The notes under the pieces were generated by a model. It saw only the letters and a program-made list of their open reading frames with translations, searched no databases and was not told where the DNA came from. Shown here piece by piece: positions 30,842 to 31,048 of a stretch of DNA of 31,048 nucleotides. Within the stretch, counting starts at the first letter, position 1. Every line of letters begins with the position of its first letter. The position numbers and the translations under genes are program-made. The DNA comes from a virus. The stretch covers positions 1-31,048 of IMG/VR virus record IMGVR_UViG_3300021503_000006; one strand, 5' to 3'.

Positions 30842-30884
30842 TTAACATCTATACACATGTTAACACATATATATACAATGTCAA
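30842..30884 (-). promoter_or_regulatory. Promoter with an overlapping inverted-repeat operator
   Basis: On the minus strand TTGACA (plus 30884-30879, perfect -35) is followed after 16 bases by TAACAT (30862-30857), a four-of-six -10. The -10 lies inside the inverted repeat TTAACAT-8-ATGTTAA (30842-30863). A repressor on this dyad would cover the start of transcription for the gene at 30811. The boxes are visible; repression is inferred. Confidence 0.5.
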
Positions 30885-30892
30885 CAGGGTAT

Positions 30893-30923
30893 AAAAAAAG
30901 GCAGGAGATTTATTCCTGCCTTT
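30893..30923 (-). terminator. Strong rho-independent terminator, leftward
   Basis: AAAGGCAGGA and TCCTGCCTTT form a perfect 10-bp stem around a seven-base loop. On the minus strand the stem is followed by an unbroken T-run (plus A-run 30893-30899, partly in the stem). It ends transcripts of the minus-strand gene entering from the right edge and isolates the promoter just downstream. Confidence 0.85.
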
Positions 30924-30950
30924 GAACCTATAGAACCTCTTGAGGATGTG

Positions 30951-31048
30951 CTAGTAGCCTGTTGGCGTTGTTATTGTCCAGTCATAACCTTCGTCGTCAC
31001 CTGGACCATCATAACAAATAGTAAATGGGACCAACAAAAGCAAGAATA
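30951..31048 (-). CDS. C-terminal end of a small, possibly secreted protein (partial at the right edge)
   Basis: A minus-strand frame enters from the right edge and ends at TAG (30953-30951), 27 bases before the strong terminator. The 31 visible residues read FLLLLVPFTICYDGPGDDEG and then YDWTITTPTGY. The leading hydrophobic run followed by a Cys and a polar, acidic tail suggests the end of a signal peptide or a membrane segment on a very short protein. The true start is outside the window. The other two frames have earlier stops. Support comes mainly from the terminator placed correctly behind it. Confidence 0.45.
   Translation of the reverse strand, partial: FLLLLVPFTICYDGPGDDEGYDWTITTPTGY

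Overview
The window looks like the structural arm of a tailed phage or prophage with a short, P22-like tail (podovirus type). It is AT-rich and densely packed, with A/T-ending codons, strong AGGAG-type ribosome binding sites and many ATGA, TGATG or TAATG gene junctions. The head module combines a large terminase subunit, a P22-type portal, a scaffold-like protein, an N4-gp56-type major capsid protein, a gp10-like tail stabilisation protein and three ejection-type proteins. I infer a Gram-negative host with an AT-rich genome. The repeat-rich fibre proteins are of a kind I associate with phages and intracellular bacteria, but the host cannot be fixed from this sequence. I recognise no integrase, lysis enzyme, tRNA or att site, so I cannot tell a prophage from a phage contig.

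Layout. At 1-452 (minus) is the start of a secreted coiled-coil protein that runs off the left edge. Four 10-bp tandem repeats (471-510) separate it from a plus-strand recombination operon at 533-1928: two adjacent ERF-family single-strand annealing proteins, one with an intact core motif and one with a degraded motif plus an extra C-terminal domain, then a small unknown protein. From 12216 down to 1943 (minus) runs an eight-gene fibre and receptor-binding operon. It ends at a terminator embedded in the last codons of the convergent ERF operon. Four of its proteins share one N-terminal module, which also occurs alone as a 67-residue protein. The fibres carry collagen-free beta repeats, YadA-head-like repeats, C1q-like tips and Asp-box beta-propellers.

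At about 12.2-12.7 kb the two arms diverge. This segment holds a 54-residue ribbon-helix-helix protein, several DNA dyads and a short leader ORF joined to a winged-helix DNA-binding protein. Rightward from 13.8 to 30.5 kb is the morphogenesis operon: small terminase, two small zinc-ribbon proteins, large terminase, a two-membrane-segment unknown protein, portal, small basic proteins, scaffold, a structured 146-nt leader, major capsid, a head/decoration protein, connector and tail proteins, tail stabilisation protein and the ejection trio. At the right end a small unknown minus-strand gene has its own promoter/operator-like region. It is followed by a strong minus-strand terminator for another gene that enters from beyond the window.

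The points most worth a second look are the split-looking ERF pair, the shared fibre-attachment module with its stand-alone copy, a beta-propeller apparently inserted into a tail-collar domain, the structured leader of the capsid gene, and a slippery A-tract at the start of the winged-helix gene.
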